Assembly: GCF_014324365.1 (NCBI RefSeq) | Contig: NZ_QEIG01000014.1 | Span: 186,001-250,000 of the forward strand | Origin: Algoriphagus sp. AK58 | GTDB lineage: Bacteria > Bacteroidota > Bacteroidia > Cytophagales > Cyclobacteriaceae | Reading direction: 5' to 3' | Length of the DNA: 64,000 nucleotides | Shown: positions 17,208 to 26,800 of the stretch, in pieces | Numbering within the stretch: the first letter of the stretch is position 1 | Layout of the letters: the number at the start of each line of letters is the position of its first letter | Notes under the pieces: generated by a model | Database searches by the model: none | The model's input: the letters and a program-made list of their open reading frames with translations, nothing else | What the model was told of the DNA's origin: nothing | Position numbers and translations under genes: made by a program

Positions 17208-17699
17208 ATGGAAAACATCATCAAATCTCAATCCGGAAATTTGACTGAATCAAGGAGAAATTTTCTGGAGAAAGCTGGGATCACAGCTGTTTTTGGTACT
17301 CTAGGCCTCTCATTTTTCACATCCTGTACTTCGGTCGATGACCTAGATCCCAATTCGCCTAACCCCCCTTCCCAAAATGGAGGAATAACCATTTCGGGCA
17401 ATACCATCCGAATCGACCTCTCTCTTCAAAATCGCCTGGCAAGTCCGGGAGGTTGGCTTTTGATCGAAAATGTCAAAACGCTGGTCGCTAATGTAAACGG
17501 TTCATTCGTGGCTTTGACTTCTGTTTGCACTCATTCAGGCTGTTTTGACCAATGGGCTTTTGCCAACAATAGATTCATCTGCAACTGTCACGGTTCTATT
17601 TTTGACCCATCAGGAAGAGTAATGCAAGGTCCAGCGACCCAACCCCTTCAACAATATACGACCACCTTGACAGGAGCTACTTTAACGGTGACCCGATAA
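17208..17699 (+). CDS. Tat-type Rieske [2Fe-2S] lipoprotein (copy 2)
   Basis: A 163-residue paralogue of the protein at 14717. It shares the layout: twin-arginine-like ESRRNFLEKAG, lipobox FFTSC, a Pro/Asn linker and a Rieske domain with CTHSGC and CNCHGS. Long stretches are near-identical (GGITISGNTIRIDLSLQNRL against GGITVAGSTIRIDLAVQTRL). It differs mainly in the linker. It stands alone after a gene-free stretch, with no YceI partner. It probably arose by local duplication, and the two copies may serve different redox partners or conditions. Confidence 0.88.
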   Translation: MENIIKSQSGNLTESRRNFLEKAGITAVFGTLGLSFFTSCTSVDDLDPNSPNPPSQNGGITISGNTIRIDLSLQNRLASPGGWLLIENVKTLVANVNGSFVALTSVCTHSGCFDQWAFANNRFICNCHGSIFDPSGRVMQGPATQPLQQYTTTLTGATLTVTR

Positions 17700-17708
17700 A
17701 AAAATCAA

Positions 17709-17787
17709 AACTTTTCCAAAGTTCAATAACCTATAATTGTTCAACCAGGTATTTATAGCTTCTCAGGCAAATAACTTTGGAAAAGTT
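17709..17787. repeat. Inverted repeat AACTTTTCCAAAGTT, dispersed family
   Basis: AACTTTTCCAAAGTT (17709-17723) and its perfect complement (17773-17787) are separated by 49 bases. A shorter-looped relative lies at 29067-29099. The structure sits between convergent genes and might work as a terminator, but the recurrence suggests a dispersed palindromic repeat. Confidence 0.6.
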
Positions 17788-17796
17788 ACAGTGGTA

Positions 17797-18492
17797 CTAC
17801 TTTTTTGTTGCCTTTGACTTTTTCACCGTCATAAAAAACAGCGTAAAACCAGACACAATCGTAGCCAAGCCAAAGAGCGAAAATGCTCTCAGCAGCAGGT
17901 TGTTGAAATTGTCCCGGCCGGCATAGTCCATGGTGTGAAACATCCAGAGAAAGTCAAACCAGCGCCAGTTGCGATGGCGAACACGCTCGAAATTCCCGCT
18001 TTTCGCATCGATATAGGCCGTCAGTTTTTCGGGATGGTCAAAGTGAATGGCCCAAGCGGGTAGGGACCGTCCACGATATTCATGATGCGAACCTGTCTCG
18101 GTCAAGTATTCCGCTGACTCGATCCCAAAATCCCCTTTGATATAGATCTTGGCAATTTGCTTGGCTTCTTCTTCGGTGATTTCTCCCCGGGCTTGGCCGG
18201 TTTGGGCATGGAATAGTTTCTCCTTATTGATCCAATAATAGGGCTGATGGTTAACGAATCGAAGTTCCAGATTGGCCACTTCCAAGGTCGAATCCAAGCT
18301 GGATGGATCCACCAGATTGTTAGCAGTCAAGTGCATCATGTGATCCTGATGAAAATGATCCCCGTGAATCTCATCGATATCTGTCCAGGAGAAGTATAGC
18401 CCCGAAATCGTCCAAAACAGAAACTGGATTCCTATAAATACACCCAGAAACCGGTGGATTCTCCGGGTGTAGTATTGATTGTTTTTTCTCAT
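17797..18492 (-). CDS. PepSY-associated transmembrane protein
   Basis: A 231-residue inner-membrane protein. It has an N-terminal helix preceded by YYTRRIHRFLGVFIGIQFLF, the typical PepSY_TM start. A periplasmic PepSY-like region (about residues 75-185) is rich in His (HGDHFHQDHMMH near residue 43), and a second helix lies at about 200-222. The FLWMFHTMDYAGRDNFNN block before the last helix is characteristic. Family members are linked to iron reduction and metal homeostasis. The His-rich loop and position at the end of a copper gene region suggest a metal-related role here, which is inference. Confidence 0.82.
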   Translation of the reverse strand: MRKNNQYYTRRIHRFLGVFIGIQFLFWTISGLYFSWTDIDEIHGDHFHQDHMMHLTANNLVDPSSLDSTLEVANLELRFVNHQPYYWINKEKLFHAQTGQARGEITEEEAKQIAKIYIKGDFGIESAEYLTETGSHHEYRGRSLPAWAIHFDHPEKLTAYIDAKSGNFERVRHRNWRWFDFLWMFHTMDYAGRDNFNNLLLRAFSLFGLATIVSGFTLFFMTVKKSKATKK

Positions 18493-18514
18493 AAGGCTGG
18501 GTGGGTGGGGATAC

Positions 18515-19096
18515 TCAGAGGTTCTTCACTTCAAATTTGATCTTGGTTTTATCCCAAGCTATAGAGATTAGGGCAGTTCCTTTTGAGGTTTCTTCAACCG
18601 TGTAGGTAAGTGATTCGACCGTTTCTTGCAAGGCCTCTGGAGTCAAGGATATCCGGACCAAATCTTTACCCGCATCATAGTCATCAGCCAAATGCATGTC
18701 CCAAACTTGGTTGATAATCAAGGTCCATTCCGTTTCTCCGGGGATGGTAAACAGCCCATATTTCCCGGCAGGGATTTCCTTTTCACCGATTTTCACGGCC
18801 TTGTCAAACTGAATGGAGGTAGCCTTGTGTGCGCCAGTAACCCATACTTCTCCAAAAGCAACCAAGCCTCCGAATATTTGCCTTCCTCTTACGCTGGGAG
18901 AGGAGTAATCGATGTGAATGTGGTTCCCATCCACCATGGCCATGGCCGAAGTTCGGGGGCTTTTGGACGCAGCGGGTGAAGTTTCGGCAGGCTGATGTTG
19001 ACTGTGGTCTTGGGTAGTTGAGGTTTGATTTTCGGTTTTCCCCGTACAGCTGGCGATGAAAATGGGGATCAAAAGGGTGTAGATAAACTTTTTCAT
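18515..19096 (-). CDS. DUF2911 lipoprotein
   Basis: A 193-residue lipoprotein, with lipobox FIASC at about residue 17. A DUF2911 domain follows a short Ser/Thr/Gln linker: IDYSSPSVRGRQIFGGLVAFGEVWVTGAHKAT, then EIPAGKYGLFTIPGETEWTLIIN. The function of DUF2911 is unknown; it is common in Bacteroidota secreted proteins. The His/Met-containing linker (DHSQHQPAE) could bind metal. It ends 22 bases before the PepSY gene start and is probably cotranscribed with it. Confidence 0.85.
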   Translation of the reverse strand: MKKFIYTLLIPIFIASCTGKTENQTSTTQDHSQHQPAETSPAASKSPRTSAMAMVDGNHIHIDYSSPSVRGRQIFGGLVAFGEVWVTGAHKATSIQFDKAVKIGEKEIPAGKYGLFTIPGETEWTLIINQVWDMHLADDYDAGKDLVRISLTPEALQETVESLTYTVEETSKGTALISIAWDKTKIKFEVKNL

Positions 19097-19182
19097 TTCT
19101 AAAAGATGTTTGGTTGTTAGGTCTTTTTCAACTTGTCTTGATTCTTGCTTCTTGCTTCTCGAATCTTATTTATAGTCTCTTT

Positions 19183-19623
19183 TCACTTCGGTCTTCGGTC
19201 TCCCGTCTCAAAATACAGGTGATAATGCTTGCTGCAACCGGGGTTGAAACCTGATTTGCAATGCGGACAGGTATTGTTGGAGGCCATGTAATCTTTGATG
19301 CTCAGTTCGTTGCCGCAGACTCCACAAAGAATGGCTTTTTGATCGAATTCGGCTTTTGGCCAAACCCGATGCTCATGATCTGCCTCTTCTTCATGACAGG
19401 AAAAACAGGGATAATACTTGTCGCAGCACTTGAATTTGATGGCAATGATATCCAGGTCGGAATGCCAATGCACGCAGCGGGTTTGGTTGTCCACCGGCTT
19501 TCCAAACACATTGATTCCACGGATTTGGGATACTTTGAGCGGTTCCAATACTTTTTCCTGGGAAAATGAATGCGTGGAGAAAAGCAGAAGAAGGCTAAGG
19601 GTGAATAGAAGGTATTTTCTCAT
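19183..19623 (-). CDS. Exported CHY zinc-finger protein
   Basis: A 146-residue protein with a clear signal peptide (LLFTLSLLLLFSTHSFSQ, residues about 5-22), then a CHY zinc-finger domain. Metal ligands visible: C50-V-H52-W-H54, C66-C67, C73, C76-H77, H83, H85, C100, C103, C119, C122, C130, H133, H135. CHY fingers are usually cytoplasmic or intermembrane-space proteins of about 100 residues; an exported form is unusual. Position inside a copper-efflux region suggests it may bind or sense metal in the periplasm. The domain is certain by its motif; the location rests on the signal peptide. Confidence 0.85.
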   Translation of the reverse strand: MRKYLLFTLSLLLLFSTHSFSQEKVLEPLKVSQIRGINVFGKPVDNQTRCVHWHSDLDIIAIKFKCCDKYYPCFSCHEEEADHEHRVWPKAEFDQKAILCGVCGNELSIKDYMASNNTCPHCKSGFNPGCSKHYHLYFETGDRRPK

Positions 19624-19677
19624 TTGGTGTATAAATCAAAAGGCAAGCACAAGCTAGTACCCGCCTTTGAAATGAAA

Positions 19678-20253
19678 TCAGTTCAATTCCAAAGTTTCTT
19701 CCACTCGACCGCAAGTCAACATGAAGCTGCCAAACAGCGGGTTTTTGATGTCCTCGTTGGCGCTCAGCCACATGCCACCGGTGTTTCCTTTGTACATCGG
19801 GCAATATTGATGGTAAAGCGTGCGGTCAGTTCCTGCAATTTTCAGCATGTCTTTCATTACTACGCTCAAGGCTTGGAAACTTTCCCGCTGGGCTGCGATG
19901 TCTGCTGTGGCAAGTTTTTCGGCAAAGCCTGTGGCTTCCACTTGCAGTCTTTCCAATTCCTCTGGATCATTGGCTTGGGAACCGGCAATATCATAAGTCT
20001 TCAGGGCGGAAACCAAGTCAGCACTTTTTGCAGCTGCGGTGGCAACATCATCTGCGACCAAAGCATCTTTCACTGCCAAATAAGTATCGATAATTCCGCT
20101 GGTGGTTTTGGACCTATTTACCGAAACCGAACTGGCTGAAGAGGAATCTCCTGAAACGTGGGTTTCGGTTTGAGTTTCTGTGGTGGTTGATTTTTCTCCG
20201 CAGGAAAAAAGGGCGAAAGAAAGGAGAGTGGCGAATAATAGGGTCTTTTTCAT
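19678..20253 (-). CDS. DUF3347 lipoprotein (copper-region periplasmic protein)
   Basis: A 191-residue lipoprotein, with lipobox LFSCG at about residue 18. A DUF3347 domain follows a Ser/Thr linker: YLAVKDALVADD near residue 60, YHQYCPMYKGNTGGMWLSANEDIKNPLFG and MLTCGRVEETL at the end. The conserved Cys-Pro-Met and terminal Cys could bind copper. The same domain forms the C-terminal part of the CusB protein encoded at 20472, so this looks like a free-standing version of that module. Confidence 0.85.
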   Translation of the reverse strand: MKKTLLFATLLSFALFSCGEKSTTTETQTETHVSGDSSSASSVSVNRSKTTSGIIDTYLAVKDALVADDVATAAAKSADLVSALKTYDIAGSQANDPEELERLQVEATGFAEKLATADIAAQRESFQALSVVMKDMLKIAGTDRTLYHQYCPMYKGNTGGMWLSANEDIKNPLFGSFMLTCGRVEETLELN

Positions 20254-20471
20254 ATGATTATAATTTGATTTTTAAAGGCCACATGGAATCTCGCAAGTCT
20301 TTCAATCATTCCAATGTGTGATTTTTTAGTCATACTCGATTTCATGAGTTTATAGATATTGTTTTTTGAATTTTCTTTTTCAACCTGTGAGTGGGGACAC
20401 TCACAGGGGCGACATTTTTTAAATACAGATCTGCCACGTTTTTGAAAATCTGGCAGGTCTGGATAGGTAAA

Positions 20472-22241
20472 TCAATGTTTATGTGTTGCAGGAGCTGAAG
20501 AAGTGCCTGAAAGATCCAATACCGGCTGGCCTTTCAGATAGGTTTGTTTCACTTCTCCACAGGCTAACATGGAAGCTCCGAAATAAGGATTGGTGATATC
20601 CTTTTGCTCGCTCAGCCAATACGCACCTTGATCACCGAAAGCCATTGGGCAATAGTCTTTATACACCACATCTTTGTTGATGCCAAAGGTCTCGGTCATT
20701 TCCAAGACATGAAAGGAAAGCATGGAAAAATGCTTTCGGGCCTCTTCGATATCTTTCGCCGAGCCCATTTTTACCTGGGCATCTTTCATCCCTTTCAGCA
20801 TTTCCATCCATTTGTCATGGGCCTGATCTTTCACCAAATCCATATTTACTTTGGAAAGGCTTTGATCGATTGCAGCAAGAGCCTTTTGTGATTCATCCAG
20901 CTTATCTTTCACCAATCCATTTTTTACCTGAAAATAGGCATCAGCCACAGCCGTGATTTGATTTCTGAATTCCTCCGAAACTTCCAAGGATTTGGTTTGA
21001 GGACGTTTCATCATACTAAATTGTCCTGAAAGCTGAGCAGCGGCATCGATGGCAAAAACTCCGTTGGTTACGATCTCTTCACCCGCCTGAAGACCGGACT
21101 CGATCAGGTAATTGTCTCCCATTCGGTTGCCTAAGCTCACCTCACGCATCTCAAATCCCGGGGTTTCGGAATTGGGAACTTTCACATACACCACCGAGCG
21201 CTTTCCTGACCATAAAACGGCTGTTCGGGGAACTGTAACTCCCGCCGAACTTGGTTTCTTTGCGGTTTGAATTTTGGCGGTGACAAACATTTCCGGTTTG
21301 AGTTTTCCCCCCGAATTGGTGATTTCAGCACGGACAGAAGCTGCCCGGGTATTGGCATTCAGGAGCGGATCGATAAAGGAGATTCTTGCTTTGAAGTTTT
21401 CCTCCGGCATTCCTGCCACGGAAAAACTGATTTCATTTCCGGTGGAAAGCAAAGGCAAATCTGACTCATAGGCATCCAATAGAACCCAAAGCTTGTTGAG
21501 ATTGACCACATTGAACAAAACAGATCCCGTGCTCACATAATCACCCACAGCGATATTCCGTTGAGTCACCACGCCGGATTGATCGGCAAGGATGTCAAAT
21601 TGCTCCCGGACCACTCCGCTTTGCTCGATTTCCATGATCTGACTATCGGTCAGTTTCCAGAGTTTGAGTTTTTCTTTTGCTGCAGCATATAATTGAGGAA
21701 AAGTGGATTTGCTTTTTACCGCCTCAAGCAATTCCCTCTGTGCCGTGAGCAATTCCGGAGAATAGATCGTGGCAAGCCGCTGACCTGCTTTGACTTGCTC
21801 TCCGGTGAAGGTCACGAAGAGTTTTTCTATCCTTCCGGGAAACTTAGCCGTGATGGCTGCATTTTCGCGTTCGTCAGCCTGAATTTTACCGGTAAGGAAA
21901 AGTTCTCCGGATCCATTGGTTCCTCCGATTTTGGTGGTATGGATTTGTGCCAAAGCTAACGCTTCAGGAGTCATTTCAAAGACCATGGGATTGTCACTTC
22001 CCGAACTGGCTTGCGAGGCAGGAATCAAATCCATGCCGCAAATCGGGCAGTCTCCGGGTTCGCCCAACTTAATCTGCGCGTGCATGGAGCAGGTCCAAAG
22101 CGTAGGAACACCGGAATCATTTTCGTGGGCATGCCCTTCATGAGATTCAGAAGAGGATGGTTTGAGCATCCATCCAATCAATCCTCCGACGACCAAGGTC
22201 ACGAGGATCAGTGCTAATTTATTTTCAAGTATTTTTTTCAT
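20472..22241 (-). CDS. cusB: CusB-like RND efflux periplasmic adaptor with HMBD and DUF3347 domains
   Basis: A 589-residue membrane-fusion protein linking the inner-membrane RND pump to the outer-membrane channel for copper or silver export. It has an N-terminal helix (residues about 8-27) and a heavy-metal-binding domain at about 47-76 with WTCSMHAQIKLGEPGDCPICGMDLIP. The HlyD-type barrel-sandwich/beta-barrel core (about 95-405) includes FPGRIEKLFVTFTGEQVKAGQ. A DUF3347 domain at about 435-575 has DYCPMAFGDQGAYWLS and MLACGEVKQTY. The tail is THKH. It is six bases upstream of nothing but follows cusC closely (spacing 6 bp), so they are one operon. Domain fusion at both ends is typical of Bacteroidota CusB. 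Confidence 0.92.
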   Translation of the reverse strand: MKKILENKLALILVTLVVGGLIGWMLKPSSSESHEGHAHENDSGVPTLWTCSMHAQIKLGEPGDCPICGMDLIPASQASSGSDNPMVFEMTPEALALAQIHTTKIGGTNGSGELFLTGKIQADERENAAITAKFPGRIEKLFVTFTGEQVKAGQRLATIYSPELLTAQRELLEAVKSKSTFPQLYAAAKEKLKLWKLTDSQIMEIEQSGVVREQFDILADQSGVVTQRNIAVGDYVSTGSVLFNVVNLNKLWVLLDAYESDLPLLSTGNEISFSVAGMPEENFKARISFIDPLLNANTRAASVRAEITNSGGKLKPEMFVTAKIQTAKKPSSAGVTVPRTAVLWSGKRSVVYVKVPNSETPGFEMREVSLGNRMGDNYLIESGLQAGEEIVTNGVFAIDAAAQLSGQFSMMKRPQTKSLEVSEEFRNQITAVADAYFQVKNGLVKDKLDESQKALAAIDQSLSKVNMDLVKDQAHDKWMEMLKGMKDAQVKMGSAKDIEEARKHFSMLSFHVLEMTETFGINKDVVYKDYCPMAFGDQGAYWLSEQKDITNPYFGASMLACGEVKQTYLKGQPVLDLSGTSSAPATHKH

Positions 22242-22247
22242 TTCAAA

Positions 22248-23693
22248 TCACGGTTGAAGGGTGAGTGAAGTAGCAGCCAAAGCTTCCAGTTGGGCAAGAC
22301 TTTGCTGCTGCTGATTGAGTGCGTTGATACGCTTTTGCTGATAGTCCAAAAGCTGCTGATTAGCCCGAAGCACCTCTTCGAGACCGTTGGCATTGCTGAT
22401 AAAGGAAGTCTCCAAAAGCTGGATTTGCTGATTGACCAGCTGGATTTGGTCCTCGTAAAGTCGAAAATTTCGCTCGCTTTCCTCCCAATTCCGGAAGGCA
22501 TTTGCCCATTCCATAGCGAGGAGATTTTCCGTTTTTTGGCGATCCAAAAGGGCCGACTCTTTGAGGTATTCAGTCTCCTTGATTTTGGAATTGATTTTCT
22601 TTCGGTAGATCGGAAGGGTCAAACTGACCATGGGCATGACCATATTCTCTCCGCCCATCTGCATGCCGTTTTCAGGCCTTGGCGCAAAGGTCATGTAATT
22701 CACTCCTGCACCCAGCATAGGCTTTCCTTCGAGTTTGGCCATTTTGGCTTGCTGTTCGTAGGCTCCGATTTCGGCCTGATACATAGCGAGCATGGGGTTG
22801 TTTTGGCGGATGCTGTCCAGAATTTCCTGTTTTTCCAAGCTCAATACGGGTTTCTCTAATTGGTCCGGGAGATTGATTTCCGCCCGGATTTCCCGATTAA
22901 GCAGCTGATTAAATTTAATCTGAAGTGGTTCCTGATTGGCCTGAAGCTGCTCAATGGAGTTCTCCAACTCCCGGATTTGCATTCGGATCTGTAGCACGGC
23001 ACTCATTCCTGTAGTGGAACTTCCCATCGGAGCAGCACTCATCTCAGAATTCATGGAACTCGGGCTATTCATGGCGCTTGAGGTATTTCCTCCCATGCCA
23101 CCCATTCCGCTTGAACTTCCAGCCGAGGTAGAATTCACAGTGGGCTGCGGCATAGATTGGGAAGGAGCTGAGCTTGGTGCAGAGGTACCTGCTTGAAAGC
23201 GAATCAGCGCCAGTTCCTCGTATTTTTTGAGGTATTCGAGGTTTTCCTGAGCGATTTTGATTTCTTCCTTTAGACGAATTTGCTCATACCAAGTGGATTT
23301 GACCAGAAGTAGCAACTGATTCTTTTCCTCCAAGAAAAGCTGATACTGCGCTTTCGCCATTTGATTGGCTTCTTCCTTTTGGGTACCGATCATCCCAAAC
23401 CATGGAAACATCTGCATCAACCTGAAATCCGCCGTTTGATTGCCCATAAATCGTTCCATCGGTTCAAGGAAAAAACCGGCCTGCAGTTCCGGATCCGGCA
23501 AACTTGGCTGATTCACCCGCTCCGCCATGGCCTGATAGCGGGCATAGGAAGCCTTCAGTCCGGGGTTGTTTTCGGCAGCTTGGATGAGGTAGTCGTCGAG
23601 GGATTGGGCTTTTACTTGGATTGTGAAAAGGGACGAAAGAATGAAAGTTGAAATCAGAAAGCTGAAGTCAGAAAGCTTAAACCTGAATTTCAA
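22248..23693 (-). CDS. TolC/CusC-like outer-membrane efflux protein
   Basis: The outer-membrane channel of the Cus-type pump. The mature protein has the two OEP repeats with long helices: SLDDYLIQAAENNPGLKASY near the start and GLEEVLRANQQLLDYQQKRI near the end. A Met/Ser/Gly-rich insert at about residues 175-235 (MGGMGGNTSSAMNSPSSMNS) may bind copper. Start: the in-frame ATGs at 23843 and 23864 would add 50 to 57 residues translated from palindromic repeat DNA. I prefer the TTG at 23693, which directly begins a good signal peptide (KFRFKLSDFSFLIS...VKAQ). That leaves 481 residues, a normal length. The start is uncertain, the family is not. Confidence 0.85.
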   Translation of the reverse strand: MKFRFKLSDFSFLISTFILSSLFTIQVKAQSLDDYLIQAAENNPGLKASYARYQAMAERVNQPSLPDPELQAGFFLEPMERFMGNQTADFRLMQMFPWFGMIGTQKEEANQMAKAQYQLFLEEKNQLLLLVKSTWYEQIRLKEEIKIAQENLEYLKKYEELALIRFQAGTSAPSSAPSQSMPQPTVNSTSAGSSSGMGGMGGNTSSAMNSPSSMNSEMSAAPMGSSTTGMSAVLQIRMQIRELENSIEQLQANQEPLQIKFNQLLNREIRAEINLPDQLEKPVLSLEKQEILDSIRQNNPMLAMYQAEIGAYEQQAKMAKLEGKPMLGAGVNYMTFAPRPENGMQMGGENMVMPMVSLTLPIYRKKINSKIKETEYLKESALLDRQKTENLLAMEWANAFRNWEESERNFRLYEDQIQLVNQQIQLLETSFISNANGLEEVLRANQQLLDYQQKRINALNQQQQSLAQLEALAATSLTLQP

Positions 23694-23733
23694 CTGTCGA
23701 ATGTCGAATAAGGAATCCCGAAATCCCTTCGCC

Positions 23734-23803
23734 GTGGTCTGTGTCACCACAGACCACAATCCGAAAAGAAATCCCCCTAGCCCCTCCCGATAGCTATCGG
23801 GAG
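23734..23803. repeat. Two palindromes in the leader of the outer-membrane efflux gene
   Basis: GTGGTCTGTG (23734-23743) pairs with CACAGACCAC (23748-23757) around a four-base loop. CTCCCGATAGCTATCGGGAG (23784-23803) is a perfect 20-bp palindrome, a sequence type I recall from Bacteroidota intergenic repeats. Both lie between the cusA stop and the preferred start of the efflux gene. Confidence 0.7.
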
Positions 23804-23832
23804 AGGAATTGGCTCCGTGGAACTTTGAATGT

Positions 23833-26800
23833 TTAGTTTCCATAGTTGGATGCGTTTGATTCATCGGTGAAAACCTCTGAATTGTGTTTCAAATTGCGCT
23901 CTGCCCACCAGCAATACAGGGTAGGCACAATAAATACCGTGGTGACTTCCAGGATCATTCCGCCCAAGGAAGGAATCGCCATCGGAATCATGATATCCGA
24001 ACCCCGACCGGTCGAGGTAAACACAGGAACCAAGGCCAACAAAGTAGTGGCTGTGGTCATCATACAAGGCAAGACTCTGCGCTTTCCGGCTTCCAACACT
24101 GCAGCTCGAATTTCCTGTACAGTCGATGGCTTATTTTCCTTGAAGCTTTGGTCCAAATAGGATGCAACCACCACACCATCATCCGTGGCTATTCCGAACA
24201 AAGCAATAAAGCCCACCCAAACTGCCACACTGAGGTTGTACACTTTCATTTGGAACAAGTCGCGGAAATTGGTCCCAAAGAGAATGAAGTCCATAAACCA
24301 GTCTTGTCCATAAAACCAAATCATCAAAAACCCGCCCGAGAAAGCCATGGCAATCCCGGTAAAGACAAACAGGGTAGTGGAGACAGCTTTGAACTGGAAA
24401 TAGAGAATCAGGAAGATCAGGATCAAACACAATGGAACCACGATGGCTAGGCGTTGCTCAGCCCGGATTTGGTTTTCATAAGATCCCGAAAACTCAAATC
24501 GAACACCATTAGGGACCTTCAATTCTCCAGAATCCATCTTTTCCTGCAAGTACCGCTTGGCATCTTCGACCACCGTTACTTCAGCAAATCCCGGCATTTT
24601 GTCCAGCAATACATAACCCACCAAGAAGCTGTTTTCTCCCCGAATCATATCTGGTCCAGGACGGTAGGTGATGTTGGCCACCTGACCCAAGGGAATGTAA
24701 TTGCCCATTGGGGTGGGAATCTGGAGATTTTCTATGGCATCCGGATCGTCCCGATATTCCCGAGCATAGCGTACCCGAATTGGAAAACGCTCCCGGCCTT
24801 CCACGGTAGTACTGAGTTTCATTCCTCCGATGGCTGTCTCGATAAAGTCCTGCACATCGACCACATTCATGCCATAGCGGGAGATTTGCTCCCGGTCGAT
24901 GTCAAGCTCGAGGTAAGGTTTGCCCACGATCCGGTCGGCAAAGACCGCTTCCTTTTTCACAGATGGCACCTCTTTCAGGTACTTTTCCAACTCTAAGCCA
25001 AAGGATTCAATAGTTTGTAAATCTGGCCCATATACTTTGATCCCCATAGGAGCACGCATGCCGGTCTGAAGCATGACAAGGCGCGTTTCGATAGGCTGAA
25101 GTTTGGGAGAAGATGTCACTCCGGGGAGATTGATCACACTGACGATCTCATTCCAGATATCATCAGGGGTGCGGATATGATCTCTCCATTGACGGAAATA
25201 TTCGCCATCCTCATCTTCGATCAAGTCGGAAACCTTGATCTGATTGGGAGTCATGGTCGCAGGATCGTAAAAGGAACCATCCTTTAACTCATACTTTCCA
25301 TCCGAAACCTTGAAGCGAAGTCGGTTGCCATTGATATCTGTGGCGTATTCCGACTTGTAGTTGATCGTATTTTCAAACATGGAAATCGGGGCAGGGTCGA
25401 TTGCGGTTTCTGCCCGTCCCGCTTTTCCTACCACCATATCGACTTCAGGAATCGCAGTCACCAGCATATCGAGCTTTTGAAGGACTTCTTTGTTTTCCTG
25501 CATCCCCGAATGCGGCATGGTCGTCGGCATCAACAGGAAAGAACCCTCATTGAGCGATGGCATAAATTCCTTTCCCAAACCCGGAAAAGTATGTGTCAAT
25601 CCAGACCATACACCGGTGGTACGGATGTTTACTCCCACGGCGTCGAAGGCTTTGGGGATTATTCCGAAGACTCGACCGAAACCTAACCAAACACTAGCGC
25701 CAAGTAGAATGACAACCAGTGGAAAGAGCAGGAAAGTGCCCTTATTCGCCAAACACCAATTCAGGATGCGGGGATAGACTTGGATAAATCCGGCAAATCC
25801 TCCCAAAACCAGCCCTAAAAGCAAGGCTATGAAGATAAAGTTGGTTAGGATACTGACCGAAACACCCAAAGGCATCCATTGCTGAGTCAGTAGCCAGGCC
25901 ACAAAAACCAATGTGACGGCAATGATGAGAAGGCTTTTACGCTTTTCAACTTTCTCAGGTAAATGGTAAGCAAGCGTGTGAACTAAGCCATAGCTAAACA
26001 GTAACCAACCCGCCCAAGACCAAAGCGTGAAGGCTACGATCGGACCCAAAATCACCAATCCATAATTCAGGAATCGACCGATTTTTCCCTTGGCTGATTT
26101 CATGCTGAATACCCAATGGGAAAACGCGGGCATAATCAACAAGGTGAAAATTACCGCTGATATCAGCGCAAAAGTCTTGGTGTAGGCTAGTGGACCAAAG
26201 AGCTTTCCTTCGGCTGCTTGTAGGGTAAAGACTGGTAAAAAGCTGATAATCGTGGTGCTGACAGCCGTCAATATGGCTCCCGAAACCTCAGCCGAAGCCA
26301 AGTAAACGGTCTTGAGCTTGGATTGGCCTTTGGGTGCCATTTCCAGATGTCGGAGGACATTTTCATTGAGAATAATGCCCAAATCCACCATGGTTCCGAT
26401 CGCAATCGCAATCCCGGAAAGTGCCACGATATTGGCGTCTACTCCAAAGTACTTCATAAAAATAAAACACATCAGTACCGCCATCGGGAGCAAAGCCGAG
26501 ATTAGGAGCGAAGCCCTGAGATTGTATACCATCACGATGATAACCAAGATGGTGACTAAAATTTGAAGGTTGATCGCTTCGTAAAGCGTGCCTAAGGTTT
26601 CATAGATCAGGCCTGTTCGGTCATAGAATGGGACCAAAGTCACTTTGGAAACTGTGCCGTCGGCCAGGGTTTTGGTGGGAAGACCCTGAGAAAGTTTTTC
26701 GATCTCGGCTTTTACGCCTTCGATTACTTTTAGTGGATTATCTCCATAGCGGGCAATGACCACTCCGCCAACTGCCTCAGCCCCGCTCTTGTCGAGAATG

